Positions 26,238 through 35,109 of a stretch of DNA of 64,000 bases are shown here, piece by piece. This stretch comes from Solidesulfovibrio carbinolicus. GTDB taxonomy: Bacteria > Desulfobacterota > Desulfovibrionia > Desulfovibrionales > Desulfovibrionaceae. The notes beneath the pieces were generated by a model. It worked only from the letters and a program-made list of their open reading frames with translations, was not told where the DNA came from and made no database searches. Made by a program: the position numbers and the translations under genes. Positions within the stretch are counted from its first letter, which is position 1; each line of letters begins with the position of its first letter. Location: positions 4,366,501-4,430,500 of the forward strand of contig NZ_CP026538.1 of assembly GCF_004135975.1 (NCBI RefSeq), read 5' to 3'.

Positions 26238-27788
26238 TCAGGCGGCAATCCGTTCCCGTTCGTGGCGCGCGGCCAGGCAGGCGGCCACGGCGGCAGCCGT
26301 GCATTCGCCAAGCTCGGGCAGGCTGGTGCGGTCGTTGAAGGCCCCGAGATGGGGGCCGGTGGCGATGGCCACGTCGGCCTCGCCGCGCGTAAGGCCCGCC
26401 GCCGCCTCGGGCGACATCCCGCGCCCGATCAAAAAGTCCCGGAACGCCGCGTCGGTCATGGCCGCCTGGTCGTCCACCCGCAGCAGCTCGTCCATGTGGC
26501 GGTCCACGCCCATCTCCTCCACCATGCGCCGGGCCAAGGCGGCCGCGTCAAAAGGCGCGCGGCCCGGGGCCGCCCCGGCAAAGCCTTCATGATACCGGGC
26601 CGTGGTTTCGGCCACCACCCGGGCCAGCAAGGCTTCGTCGAAGAGATGGCGGGCGTCGGCCGGCGCGCCGCCCGGGCCATGGCCGCGAAGCGCCGGGTCA
26701 CGCATCCGGAAATAGCTGCCGGCCACGAGATAGAGGCTGATCAGATGGTCGCCCATCTGGCGGTAGAGCCGGGCCGGCCGGGTCCCGACCGAGGCGAAAT
26801 GCTCGAAGTCGCGCAGGCCCGACAGGCCGAAATTGGGATGCAGGGCGCTGGCCAGCCAGCGGTCCAGCCGGCCCGGCAACCGCCAGTCGTAAAGCCCCCC
26901 GTCCTCGCGTCGCCCCTGCTGCACCCGGTTGTGGAAAAGCGGAATGGCCGCCTCGTGGACGATGCCCCGGCCGGCCAGCCAGCCAAGCAGGTACGCTGCC
27001 CGGGACATGACCTCGGCAAAGGCCTCGGCAGTCAGCCCCCCCTGCCCGGCCGGGGCGTTGGGGTAGGCGAAATAGTCGGCCCGGGCCAAGTAGGCCAGGC
27101 AGCGTCCGTCCGGGTCAAGGCCGGGCAAGGGGCAGGGCGCGTCCGGCACGGCCCACAAGGGCGCGTCGCCGTGAGCAAGCGGCGTCGGCACATGGCAGGG
27201 AACCGGAAAGGGTTCCTCGGCCAGGGCGCGCATCCAGGCCGCTTCCCGGGCCAGGCCCAGCGGGGATTCGCCCCGGCGCAGCCGCTTGACCACCAAAAGC
27301 GTGCCCGGTTGGCCGGCCGGCAGGATCAGGCTGCGCCCGGCTCGGGCCGCCACGGCGTCGGCCGGAACACCTGCGGCGCGGCCCAAGGCGGCAAAGGACG
27401 CCCGCCCCGCCTCGGGTTCGGGCACGGCGACCTCGCGGCCGCCCAGGCCGGCCAGCGGCAGCGCGCCCACGGCCTCGGCCGCAGCCAGCCGGGGCTTGCC
27501 GGGCGTGGACAGGGCCTTGTCCAGGGCTTGCCTGGAAGCGGCGGCCAGCTCGGCCGGCCCCTTGGCCAGCACATGCACCAGGGCCTCGGCGGCGTCGCGG
27601 TAGAGGATGCGGGCCTGGGTCCGGCGGGCATGGGGATCGGCGACAAGCAGGCGTTCCAGGGCGGTCAGACAGGCCGGACACAGCGCCCCGGGGTCGCGCT
27701 CGGCCAGATCGGCCAGACGGCGGGCGGCCAGATAGGCGGCGGTGAAATCGCCGTCCAGGCCGTAGGCGGCAAATCCTGGTCCGGTCAA
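26238..27788 (-). CDS. Protein-kinase-like (SidJ-type?) protein
   Basis: This 516-residue protein has what look like degenerate kinase motifs. LLVVKRLRRGE (Lys at about 183) could be the beta-3 lysine, followed by LAREAAWMRAL (alpha-C Glu). GIVHEAAIPLFHNR (about 285) resembles HRD...N with the catalytic Asp replaced, and LRDFEHF (about 330) stands where DFG would be. This suggests a pseudokinase or atypical transferase. I believe some Desulfovibrio proteins of this kind are named 'SidJ-related pseudokinase', after the Legionella polyglutamylase. The start TTG overlaps the upstream receiver-gene stop (TTGA), so both are made together. There is no signal peptide or membrane helix. Confidence 0.5.
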   Translation of the reverse strand: MTGPGFAAYGLDGDFTAAYLAARRLADLAERDPGALCPACLTALERLLVADPHARRTQARILYRDAAEALVHVLAKGPAELAAASRQALDKALSTPGKPRLAAAEAVGALPLAGLGGREVAVPEPEAGRASFAALGRAAGVPADAVAARAGRSLILPAGQPGTLLVVKRLRRGESPLGLAREAAWMRALAEEPFPVPCHVPTPLAHGDAPLWAVPDAPCPLPGLDPDGRCLAYLARADYFAYPNAPAGQGGLTAEAFAEVMSRAAYLLGWLAGRGIVHEAAIPLFHNRVQQGRREDGGLYDWRLPGRLDRWLASALHPNFGLSGLRDFEHFASVGTRPARLYRQMGDHLISLYLVAGSYFRMRDPALRGHGPGGAPADARHLFDEALLARVVAETTARYHEGFAGAAPGRAPFDAAALARRMVEEMGVDRHMDELLRVDDQAAMTDAAFRDFLIGRGMSPEAAAGLTRGEADVAIATGPHLGAFNDRTSLPELGECTAAAVAACLAARHERERIAA

Positions 27789-28162
27789 CGAGAGGCTTCC
27801 GGCAACAGGCGACTTAGCAGCGCCTGCAAATCGTACTCGTCCAAGGGTTTGGGCAGGAAATCGAAGGGCTTGGCCTCGGCGGCCCGGTTGCGGGTGCCGT
27901 CATCGACAAAGGCCGAGACAAACACCACCGGTACGTCGCTGTCCCGGCGCAGGAGCTTGGCGGTCTCGATGCCGTCAAGGTCGCCGTCCAGGCGGATGTC
28001 CATGAGCACGAGATCGGGACGCTGGCGACGGAAGGCGTTTATCGCCTCCTGGCCCGAACCCACGGCGGCCAGGACCTTATGGCCCAGCCGCTTGAGCATG
28101 GCCCCCGTGGCCATGGCCGTTATCGCCTCGTCTTCGACGATCATCACGCGCGCCGCAATCAT
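27785..28162 (-). CDS. Single-domain response regulator
   Basis: This 125-residue CheY-like receiver has the acidic pair in VMIVEDEA, the phospho-acceptor Asp in LVLMDIRLDG (about 54), the Thr/Ser switch VVFVSAF and the conserved Lys in DFLPKPLDEYD. There is no output domain. AAGGAG eight bases before ATG 28162 fixes the start. Its stop overlaps the start of the kinase-like gene by four bases. The DGDLDGIETA spacing is the form often seen in receivers paired with hybrid kinases. No cognate kinase lies adjacent. Confidence 0.9.
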   Translation of the reverse strand: MIAARVMIVEDEAITAMATGAMLKRLGHKVLAAVGSGQEAINAFRRQRPDLVLMDIRLDGDLDGIETAKLLRRDSDVPVVFVSAFVDDGTRNRAAEAKPFDFLPKPLDEYDLQALLSRLLPEASR

Positions 28163-28386
28163 GCTCACAGCTCCTTGGGCAACGAAAATAAGCCGTCTAC
28201 TCTTTTCATGGCCCCGCCCCGGCCCTTTGTCAATGCCGACCAAAGCAAACAGACCGCCGGATTGCGCCGGCGGTCCGCAAAAGCAATGAAGCATTGGGGC
28301 GTTAGCAGACATTCTTTTTCCCGTCGCCCCGTTGAGTAGCGGAGACGGGTTTGTGGCTCGATGGCGTCGCTATAGTCGCGACAGGC

Positions 28387-29259
28387 CTAAGAATTCATGT
28401 CGATGAGCGAATTCCAGTCGTCGGCAAACTTTTTAAGTCCCGCGTCGGTGAGCGGATGGCGGATGTCGTACTCGCGCCAGTTCTTGTTCAGGGAGAGGGC
28501 TTCGGCCGGAATGGGGGCCAGCCCCTTGGCGTTGTAGCCGTATTTGGGACCGGGGATGGGCTTGCCGGCCTCGGCCCAGGCCAGGAGCACCTTGGCCGGG
28601 GCGGTGATGATGTCCGCGCCGTAGGCCAGGGAGCACAGGAAATGGTCCATGGTGCGCACGCTGGCCGAGAGCACCTGCACATGGCCGTCGCTTTGGCCAT
28701 AAAGCGCCACGATGTTCTTGATCAGGTCCATGCCGTCTTCGCCCCGGTCGTCCAGGCGACCGACAAAGGGCGACAGGAACACGTCACCGCGTCCGGCCCC
28801 CCGGGTGGCGGCATAGACGGCGGCGGCCTGGGACTGGCTGAAGACCAGGGTCATGTTGACGCGCCGGCCTTCGCCGGTGAGCACGGCGGCGGCTTCCAGG
28901 CCGGCCGTGGTGGTCGGCAGCTTGATGTGGGCGTTGGGAATCCAGGCGTCGAACTCCCGGGCATGGGTCAGCATGTCGGCCACGGTGGTGTCGGCGTCGG
29001 CGTAGACCTCGATGGAGATGGACCCCTTGGGCAACAGCGCGGACAGCTCCTGGCACAGGGCCTTATAGAAGTCGTAGATGGCCGTGCTGCTGAATTTGTT
29101 GCCGGCGACTTTATGGGCCTCGGCCTCGGGGTTCTTGGCCAGAAGGCTTGGATTGGTGGTCTGGCCGTCGAGAAAACCCAGGGCGGCGATGACCTGCCGG
29201 GTTTCCTGGGGATCGGCGCCGTCGAGAAAAATGCGCGTTTTGAGCGTGTCGGGTCGCAT
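28387..29259 (-). CDS. tal: Transaldolase
   Basis: This transaldolase-family enzyme of 290 residues moves a dihydroxyacetone unit between sugar phosphates in the non-oxidative pentose phosphate pathway. The Schiff-base Lys lies in HIKLPTTTAG (about 112). LDGQTTNPSLLAKN (about 29-42) and ASVRTMDHF, plus ADIITAP, match the family. It is longer than the 214-220-residue MipB/TalC type but shares its motifs, so it is a transaldolase rather than a fructose-6-phosphate aldolase. GCGAGG lies before ATG 29259. The gene is divergent from rpiA, a pathway neighbour, across a 274-base region. Confidence 0.9.
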   Translation of the reverse strand: MRPDTLKTRIFLDGADPQETRQVIAALGFLDGQTTNPSLLAKNPEAEAHKVAGNKFSSTAIYDFYKALCQELSALLPKGSISIEVYADADTTVADMLTHAREFDAWIPNAHIKLPTTTAGLEAAAVLTGEGRRVNMTLVFSQSQAAAVYAATRGAGRGDVFLSPFVGRLDDRGEDGMDLIKNIVALYGQSDGHVQVLSASVRTMDHFLCSLAYGADIITAPAKVLLAWAEAGKPIPGPKYGYNAKGLAPIPAEALSLNKNWREYDIRHPLTDAGLKKFADDWNSLIDMNS

Positions 29260-29533
29260 AGGGGCCTCGCAGCAGTTTGGTTCGTCTGGCGGCAAAAAAG
29301 AGTATAGGCCGCCGGCCCGGGGCCAAAACTTGCCCCGGCACGAGATAATGACGGAAACTAAACACCTTTTGCGAACAAAAGGCAAACAGTCTGTTGACGC
29401 GGGGCGCTTGCGGAGGGAAACACGGCAGGAAACAGGAAAGCGGCCTTGCGCCCCGCCCCAAGACGGGACGCTCCAGACGGGCCAAGCCCCTTTTCCTGAC
29501 AACTCGGCCGCGACACGGCTCCGGGAGGCAGAC

Positions 29534-30241
29534 ATGACGAACGCCGACAGCATCGACGCCCGCAAACGGGCGGCGGCCCAGGCCGCCGCGAACCTGGTCG
29601 GCCCGGGCATGGCCGTGGGCCTGGGGCACGGCTCCACCGCCGTGGCCGTGGTCCCGTTTCTGGCCGCGCGGGCCGGGCGCGGGGAACTGGCCGGCACGGC
29701 CTTCGTGCCGGCGGCGCGCTTCATGGCCGAGGCGCTTCGCGCCGCAGGCCTGCCCGTGGCCGGCCTCGACGATTTTCCCCGGCTGGCCCTGGCCATCGAC
29801 GGAGCCGACGAGATCGCCCCCAACCTCGACTGCATCAAGGGCGGCGGCGGCGCGCTGTTATACGAAAAGATCGTGGCCCAGGCCGCCGAGCGCTTCGTGC
29901 TGGTGGCCGACGACGGCAAGTGTTCGCCGGTCCTTGGGACGCGCCATGCCCTGCCGGTGGAGGTCACGCCCTTTGCCCTGGCCCCCACCGTCGATTTCCT
30001 GGCGGCCGTGGGCGGCGCGCCGACGCTTCGCCGTCGCCCCGACGGCGACCCCATGCGCACCCAGCGCGGCAACCTCATCTGCGACTGCGCCTTCGGCCCC
30101 TTGGCCGATCCGGCCGGGCTGGCGGCGCTCCTCGATGCCCGGGCCGGCGTGGCCGGGCACGGGCTTTTCGTGGGCCTGGCCCAGACGGCCTTTATCGCCG
30201 GCCCGGACGGCGTGCGGGAGCTTTCCCGGCCGGCCGGCTGA
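29534..30241 (+). CDS. rpiA: Ribose-5-phosphate isomerase A
   Basis: This 235-residue enzyme interconverts ribose 5-phosphate and ribulose 5-phosphate. Substrate-binding GLGHGSTA (about 32-39), catalytic Asp/Glu in IDGADEIAPN (about 83-93), and KGGGGALLYEKIVA with the conserved Lys are all present. GGGAGG precedes ATG 29534. A TTGACG box about 140 bases upstream, at 29393, may belong to its promoter. It is divergent from the transaldolase gene, so the two non-oxidative pentose-phosphate genes share a regulatory region. Confidence 0.95.
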   Translation: MTNADSIDARKRAAAQAAANLVGPGMAVGLGHGSTAVAVVPFLAARAGRGELAGTAFVPAARFMAEALRAAGLPVAGLDDFPRLALAIDGADEIAPNLDCIKGGGGALLYEKIVAQAAERFVLVADDGKCSPVLGTRHALPVEVTPFALAPTVDFLAAVGGAPTLRRRPDGDPMRTQRGNLICDCAFGPLADPAGLAALLDARAGVAGHGLFVGLAQTAFIAGPDGVRELSRPAG

Positions 30242-30420
30242 ACCGGCCCCGGCGACACGAGCGTCGCGGCCTCAAAGGTCCTGGCGATTGACGCCGGGCC
30301 TACAAGAAAACCAGGGATTATTCCCAAAAATACGACTGGATATCCAAGGGACGCAGGCTTGGCGGCTTGGCGGCCGGAAGCCCAAAAGGCTCCCGGCCGA
30401 CGACGGGAAGATGGAAGGAC

Positions 30421-31014
30421 TTAAGCGCCCGCCAGGTAGGTGGCGATGGCGTCGTCGTAGACGCTGGTCTGGCGGAAGGTGGCGGCGGCGGTTTTCTGGC
30501 GCAGGGCCAACGGCGCTTTCATGCCGTTTTGGGCCAGGGCGTCCATGACCTCGGGATAGAAGGCCGGATCGGGCACCACCAGGATGGAGGCGAAATTTTT
30601 CGCCGAAGCGCGCAGCAGCGTCGGCCCGCCGATGTCGATCTGCTCCACCATCTCCGGCAGGGGCAGTCCCTTTTCCAGGGCCTTGCCGAAGGCGTAGAGA
30701 TTGACCACCACCATGTCGAAGGCGACGATGCCGTGTTTTTCCAGGGTGGCGACGTGTTCGGGATTGTCCTTGTCGGCCAGGATGCCGCCGTGGACATTGG
30801 GGTGCAGGGTTTTGACGCGGCCGTTTAAAATTTCCGGGAACCCCGTCACGTCGCTGACGGAGGTGACGGGCAGGCCGGCTTCGACGAGCATCTTGCGGGT
30901 GCCGCCGGTGGAGACGAGTTCGACGCCGGCGGCGGACAGGAACCGGGCCAGTTCGGGCAGGCCGGACTTGTCCGTGACGCTTAAAAGCGCCCGTTTGACA
31001 GGCAGAAAATCCAT
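30421..31014 (-). CDS. purH: Stand-alone IMP cyclohydrolase (PurH N-terminal half)
   Basis: This 197-residue protein corresponds to the N-terminal MGS-like cyclohydrolase domain of bifunctional PurH, which closes the purine ring to give IMP: KRALLSVTDKSGLPELARFL, STGGTRKMLVEAG, TGFPEILNGRVKTLHPNVHGGIL and NLYAFGKAL are all diagnostic. The C-terminal AICAR formyltransferase half is absent, and the frame ends normally at TAA-side sequence rather than by frameshift, so the enzyme is genuinely split. The formyltransferase must be encoded elsewhere. Start ATG 31014. Confidence 0.92.
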   Translation of the reverse strand: MDFLPVKRALLSVTDKSGLPELARFLSAAGVELVSTGGTRKMLVEAGLPVTSVSDVTGFPEILNGRVKTLHPNVHGGILADKDNPEHVATLEKHGIVAFDMVVVNLYAFGKALEKGLPLPEMVEQIDIGGPTLLRASAKNFASILVVPDPAFYPEVMDALAQNGMKAPLALRQKTAAATFRQTSVYDDAIATYLAGA

Positions 31015-31300
31015 GCTGGACCTCGCTTTTTCAGGCGAGGTGCCACATGGCGGCCAGCTTGGCAAGGGTGCAAGGGGCGCGCGGCGCAAAACGCCCTGCG
31101 CGCCTCTCGTGAACACGACCCGAAATGCAGGGCCGGAACGTCCGGCCAGGGCTGGGCGGCCCGGGCCGGACGTCGCGGAGGGGTGTCCACGGACCGGATC
31201 GACGCGGCTTGCATCGTCTCCCTGAAGCCAGGCAAAGCCTGGCCAAGGAGCAAATTTTCAGGACAAGGCTGTCCGGCCAAGGCCCGGACCGCTTCGCCGG

Positions 31301-31873
31301 CTAGGCCGCGATGCGCTTGAGCTCGTCGGCCAGTTCCCGGGCGGCGTCGTTGGCCGGGTCCTGGAGCAGGATCTGGTCGATCTCCGCCCCGGCTTCGCCA
31401 TGGCGGCCAAGGCTCACCAGACAACCGGCCAGGGTGAAGCGGACCTCGTGCTTGAGCGGGTCCAGGGCCAGATAGTCCTGCAGATAGGGCAGGACGTCGT
31501 CCAGGCGGTCGTCGGCATGGGCCAGACGGACCAGGCCGAAAAGGGCCACCAGGTTTTCCGGGTTCTTGGACAGCGCGCCCTTGAAATGGGTAAACGCCTC
31601 GGCCGACTGGCCGCGCTCCATCTCAATAAGCGCCATGCCGGACAGGGACCGGTCGTCGGCCTCAATGGAAGACGCCTTGCGGTACAGCGTCATGGCCTCG
31701 TCAAGCTTGCCGCGCTGCACGGCGATGGTGGCCAACCCCAGATAGGGGTCGGGGTGCACGCCGTTGCTGGTCATGGCCTTGCCGTAATATTCCTCGGCCT
31801 TGTCCAGGTCGCCCATGAACAGATAGCATTCGCCGAGTTCCTTGTTGATTTCGTAGTCGAGTTGCCCACTCAT
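31301..31873 (-). CDS. TPR-repeat protein
   Basis: This 190-residue soluble protein is made of about five tetratricopeptide repeats, for example INKELGECYLFMGDLDKAEEYYGKAM, PYLGLATIAVQRGKLDEAMTLYRKA, GMALIEMERGQSAEAFTHFKGAL and FTLAGCLVSLGRHGEAGAEIDQIL in pattern. It is probably a scaffold for protein interactions. GGAGGGG precedes ATG 31873. It is divergent from the flagellar operon across about 355 bases. A motility role is possible from position alone; its partners are unknown. Confidence 0.85.
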   Translation of the reverse strand: MSGQLDYEINKELGECYLFMGDLDKAEEYYGKAMTSNGVHPDPYLGLATIAVQRGKLDEAMTLYRKASSIEADDRSLSGMALIEMERGQSAEAFTHFKGALSKNPENLVALFGLVRLAHADDRLDDVLPYLQDYLALDPLKHEVRFTLAGCLVSLGRHGEAGAEIDQILLQDPANDAARELADELKRIAA

Positions 31874-32148
31874 GACATCCCCTCCGTTGGCGGCCCGTCG
31901 GGTGCTGGTTTCGGGCCTGGCCGGTTCGCGCCTTGACGGCGCAGGCTGGTGCTCGGTTGTCCCGGCGGCCAGGGCTGCCGGGCGTTTTCTTCACAAGCAA
32001 TCCTCGTGCCAAGCACTCCGATGCGCCTGCCGGCCGGCTCCACGGGCCTGCGGCAAATGACGCTTTTGGGAAATTCGTCCGGCTTTATTAGAAAGTGAAA
32101 CGAATAGGCGGCAAAAAATGCCCCTGCGTGGCCCCGGGCCGTTCAGGC

Positions 32149-32163
32149 TGGAACGCTTTTTGC
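32149..32163 (+). promoter_or_regulatory. Sigma-54 (RpoN) promoter for the flagellar operon
   Basis: TGGAACG-CTTT-TTGC gives the required GG-N10-GC spacing of a -24/-12 promoter, with only one departure from TGGCACG-N4-TTGC. It lies 66 bases upstream of flgB, which has GCGGAGG at its start. Class II flagellar genes under RpoN with an FlrC-like activator are standard in such bacteria. The region 31874-32148 shows no other gene. Confidence 0.85.
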
Positions 32164-32228
32164 CCAATAGGCTTGCGAAAACGGGCGGCCAGCCCGGGGA
32201 CAGCTCTCCCAAGCGGAGGAAAAAGACC

Positions 32229-32639
32229 ATGAAAACCATTTTTTCAAGTAATCTCGGGCTTCTCGGCAAGGTTCTGGACCTGCACCAGGAGCGTCAGAAT
32301 GTCGTCATGTCCAACCTGGCCAACCAGGACGTGCCCGCCTTCAAGGCCCGCACCCTGGAGTTCGAGCAGGAACTGCAAGCCGCGCTCAATATCGACGGCC
32401 GGGGCAAGATGACGCGCACCAGCGGCGGCCACATGCCCACGGTGTTTAATGCCGCCGGCTTCGAGGGCAACCTGGAGATGGGCTGGAAGCCCCGGGTCGT
32501 CCAGGGCCTGGACAGCGTGGACATGGATAAGGAAATGGCGGTCATGGCCAAGAATACGCTCATGTACAACGCCCTGACCGACATCACCAAGAAGAGTTTC
32601 GAAGGCCTGCAAAAGGTCATCATGGACGGAGGCAAGTAA
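32229..32639 (+). CDS. flgB: Flagellar basal-body rod protein FlgB
   Basis: This 136-residue proximal rod protein is exported by the flagellar type III system. The conserved N-terminal helix carries the rod motif VVMSNLANQDVPAFKARTLEF (about 25-45), typical of the family. The C-terminus VMAKNTLMYNALTDITKKSFEGLQKVI forms the matching helix. It assembles with FlgC, FlgF and FlgG on FliE. The GCGGAGG upstream and the sigma-54 promoter mark it as first gene of the operon. Confidence 0.93.
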   Translation: MKTIFSSNLGLLGKVLDLHQERQNVVMSNLANQDVPAFKARTLEFEQELQAALNIDGRGKMTRTSGGHMPTVFNAAGFEGNLEMGWKPRVVQGLDSVDMDKEMAVMAKNTLMYNALTDITKKSFEGLQKVIMDGGK

Positions 32640-32640
32640 T

Positions 32641-33081
32641 ATGGACCTCTTCACCGCAATGGACATCGGTTCGTCGGGCATGTCGGCCCAGCGGACCACC
32701 ATGAACACCATCTCCATGAACCTGGCCAACATCAAGACCACCCGGACGGTCAACGGCGGCGGCCCTTACGTGCGCAAGTCCGTCATGCTCGAATCGACCC
32801 CGGTGGACAGCCCGTTTTCCAAGGCCATGCAGTCGGCCCAGGACCGCGACCTGGCCGGCGTCAAGGTCACAAGCCTGGTCAACGACAACCGCCCGTTCCG
32901 CATGCAGTACGAGCCCGGCCACCCCGACGCCAACGCCGACGGCTACGTAGCCTACCCCGACATCAACGTGGTCGAGGAAATGGCCAACATGATCACGGCC
33001 ATGCGCAGCTACGAAGCCTCCAGCTCGTCCATCGGCACCGTCAAGAACATGTTCAACAAGGCCCTGGAAATCGGCCGCTAA
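32641..33081 (+). CDS. flgC: Flagellar basal-body rod protein FlgC
   Basis: This 146-residue rod protein starts one base after the flgB stop. It contains the N-terminal D0 motif MDIGSSGMSAQRTTMNTISMNLANIKTTR in pattern. The C-terminal YVAYPDINVVEEMANMITAMRSYEASSSSIGTVKNMFNKALEIG pattern is typical of FlgC and ends in a helix for packing into the rod. The middle residues PDANADGYVAYPD match family members. Confidence 0.95.
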   Translation: MDLFTAMDIGSSGMSAQRTTMNTISMNLANIKTTRTVNGGGPYVRKSVMLESTPVDSPFSKAMQSAQDRDLAGVKVTSLVNDNRPFRMQYEPGHPDANADGYVAYPDINVVEEMANMITAMRSYEASSSSIGTVKNMFNKALEIGR

Positions 33082-33093
33082 CGGAGACGCGTC

Positions 33094-33420
33094 ATGGCCA
33101 TCCCTTCCCTCGCCCTCGCCGCCTACCAGAACGCCCTGTCCCAGTCCGGGGCCATCGAAGCCAAGGTGTCGCGCTCCCTGGCCAAGCCGGCCGCCCCGGC
33201 CGAAGGGTTCGGCCAGATGCTCACCGACTCCGTCAAGCGCGTCAACGACATGCAAAACGGCAAGGACGCCATGGTCCAGTCCTTTGCCTCGGGCCAGACC
33301 CAAAACGTCCACGAACTCATGATCAATCTGCAAAAGGCCAGCTCCGCCATGCAGATGACCACGGCCGTGCGCGGCAAGGTCATCGAGGCCTACCGCGAAC
33401 TCGTCAAGATCCAGTTCTAG
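33094..33420 (+). CDS. fliE: Flagellar hook-basal body adapter FliE
   Basis: This 108-residue protein links the MS ring (FliF) to the rod. Its C-terminal half matches the family: FGQMLTDSVKRVNDMQNGKDAMVQSFASGQTQNVHELMI in pattern, then SSAMQMTTAVRGKVIEAYRELVKIQF, an almost invariant ending. The N-terminal 40 residues are variable, as usual. It lies 12 bases after flgC. Confidence 0.94.
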   Translation: MAIPSLALAAYQNALSQSGAIEAKVSRSLAKPAAPAEGFGQMLTDSVKRVNDMQNGKDAMVQSFASGQTQNVHELMINLQKASSAMQMTTAVRGKVIEAYRELVKIQF

Positions 33421-33459
33421 CCCGCGCGACCGTAAACGAAGACCGCCAGGAGACCCGCC

Positions 33460-35103
33460 ATGCCCGACTTCCTCAAGCAAAACTTCGAGAAGCTCATCCA
33501 GTACTGGTCCAACCGTTCCGCCGCCCAGCGCATCATGCTGGCCGGACTGGCCGCTTCCCTGGTCGCCGCCTTCGTGGTCATGCTGTTTATTCTCAACCAG
33601 CCCGACATGCGCGTGCTCTACACCAACATGCCCCAGGAAGACGCCTCCCGGGTGGTGGAGCTCCTCAAGGCCTCCAAGACCCCCTACGAGCTGCGCGACA
33701 ACGGGGGCACCGTGCTGGTGCCGGCCGAGGCCGTCTACGAGCAGCGCCTCAAGGTGGCCGGCGAAGGCGTCATGCGCGGCCAGGGCATCGGCTTCGAACT
33801 GTTTGACGAACTCAAGGTCGGCCAGACCGACTTCGTCCAGCGCATCAACTACACCCGGGCGCTGCAAGGCGAACTGGCCCGCACCATTTCCGAATTCCCC
33901 CAGATCGAAAAGGCCCGGGTCCACCTGGTGCTGCCCCACAAGAGCCTTTTTATCGAGGAACAAAAGAAGGCCACCGCCTCGGTGGTGCTGACCCTGCGCA
34001 AGGGCCAAAAACTTGACGCCAAGCAGCTCCAGGGCATCGTCAACCTCGTGGCCATGTCCGTGGAAGGCCTCACCCCCGACCACATCACCGTCACCGACAC
34101 CACCGGCCAGTCCCTGTACCAGCCGCGCGGCGAAGGCGGCCTCGACGGCCTGACCACCACCCAGTTCGAATACAAGAACACCTTCGAATCCAACCTCGAA
34201 AACCGCCTCGAACAGATCCTCACCCCCATCCTCGGCCCGGGCCGCTCCCTGGCCAAGGTCAACGCGGAACTCGATTTCAGCCAGCGCACCATCCGCAAGG
34301 AACTCTACGACCCCAACGCCACCGTGGTGCGCAGCGAACAGAAAAACGAGGAATCCACTTCCGGCACGGCGGCCGTGGACGCCTCGGGCGTCACCACCAC
34401 CCCGCGCGGCGGCGGACAGGCCGTGCCCAACACCAATTTCCGGGGCGAAGGCTATTCCGGCACCGAGTCCACCCAGAAGTCCAGCCGGGAAAACAAGACC
34501 ACCAACTACGAAATCAACAAGGAAGAGCAAAACGTCGTCACCCCCGTTGGCGACTTGAAGCGCCAGTCCATAGCGGTTATCGTGGACGGGACCTACGAGA
34601 AGGTCGAGGGGACCAAGAACTGGAAGTTCGTGCCCCGCTCGGCCGAGGAACTGGAACGCATCAAGCAGATCGTGGCCCGGGCCGCCGGTCTGGACCCGGC
34701 CCGCGGCGACGAGATCCAGGTGTCGAGCTTTGAGTTCGGCGCGCCGGACGGATCGGCCGAGCCGAGCCTGGTGCAGACCATGCTGGAATACGCCCAGCGG
34801 CTGGGCAAGCCCTTCATCAACGGCCTGCTCATCTTCCTGTTCCTTATCCTGGTCGTGCGGCCGGTGGTGCTGGCGCTCATTCGTCCGCGGGTCACCGAAG
34901 AGGAGATCGAAACCTTGGAAAGACTGCCCGAAGGCGAAGCCCGGCTGGCCCTGGCCGAGGCTGTGGAAAGCGAAGAGGCGGCGGCCATGCTGGAACCCGG
35001 CCGCCAGTTCGAGCTGGCCAAGCACCTGGCCTTGCAACTGTTCGAAGAAAACATGGAGCAGTCCATTTCGCTGCTCAAGACCTGGCTTAAGCAGGAGGCC
35101 TAA
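33460..35103 (+). CDS. fliF: Flagellar MS-ring protein FliF
   Basis: This 547-residue membrane protein forms the MS ring on which the export gate and C ring assemble. It has an N-terminal membrane helix (IMLAGLAASLVAAFVVMLFIL, about 28-48). Ring-building domains follow, with NMPQEDASRVVELLKASKTPYEL and VHLVLPHKSLFI. A second membrane helix lies near residue 455 (FINGLLIFLFLILVVRPVVLALI). The C-terminal cytoplasmic tail (ALQLFEENMEQSISLLKTWL) binds FliG. GAC-rich sequence with CAGGAG lies before ATG 33460. fliG follows after six bases. Confidence 0.96.
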   Translation: MPDFLKQNFEKLIQYWSNRSAAQRIMLAGLAASLVAAFVVMLFILNQPDMRVLYTNMPQEDASRVVELLKASKTPYELRDNGGTVLVPAEAVYEQRLKVAGEGVMRGQGIGFELFDELKVGQTDFVQRINYTRALQGELARTISEFPQIEKARVHLVLPHKSLFIEEQKKATASVVLTLRKGQKLDAKQLQGIVNLVAMSVEGLTPDHITVTDTTGQSLYQPRGEGGLDGLTTTQFEYKNTFESNLENRLEQILTPILGPGRSLAKVNAELDFSQRTIRKELYDPNATVVRSEQKNEESTSGTAAVDASGVTTTPRGGGQAVPNTNFRGEGYSGTESTQKSSRENKTTNYEINKEEQNVVTPVGDLKRQSIAVIVDGTYEKVEGTKNWKFVPRSAEELERIKQIVARAAGLDPARGDEIQVSSFEFGAPDGSAEPSLVQTMLEYAQRLGKPFINGLLIFLFLILVVRPVVLALIRPRVTEEEIETLERLPEGEARLALAEAVESEEAAAMLEPGRQFELAKHLALQLFEENMEQSISLLKTWLKQEA

Positions 35104-35109
35104 TCCCCC

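Noticed and set aside
26130-28289. A 719-codon plus-strand open frame antisense to the kinase-like gene
   Set aside because: It has no ribosome-binding site or motif, and the minus-strand gene is coupled to a clear receiver gene.
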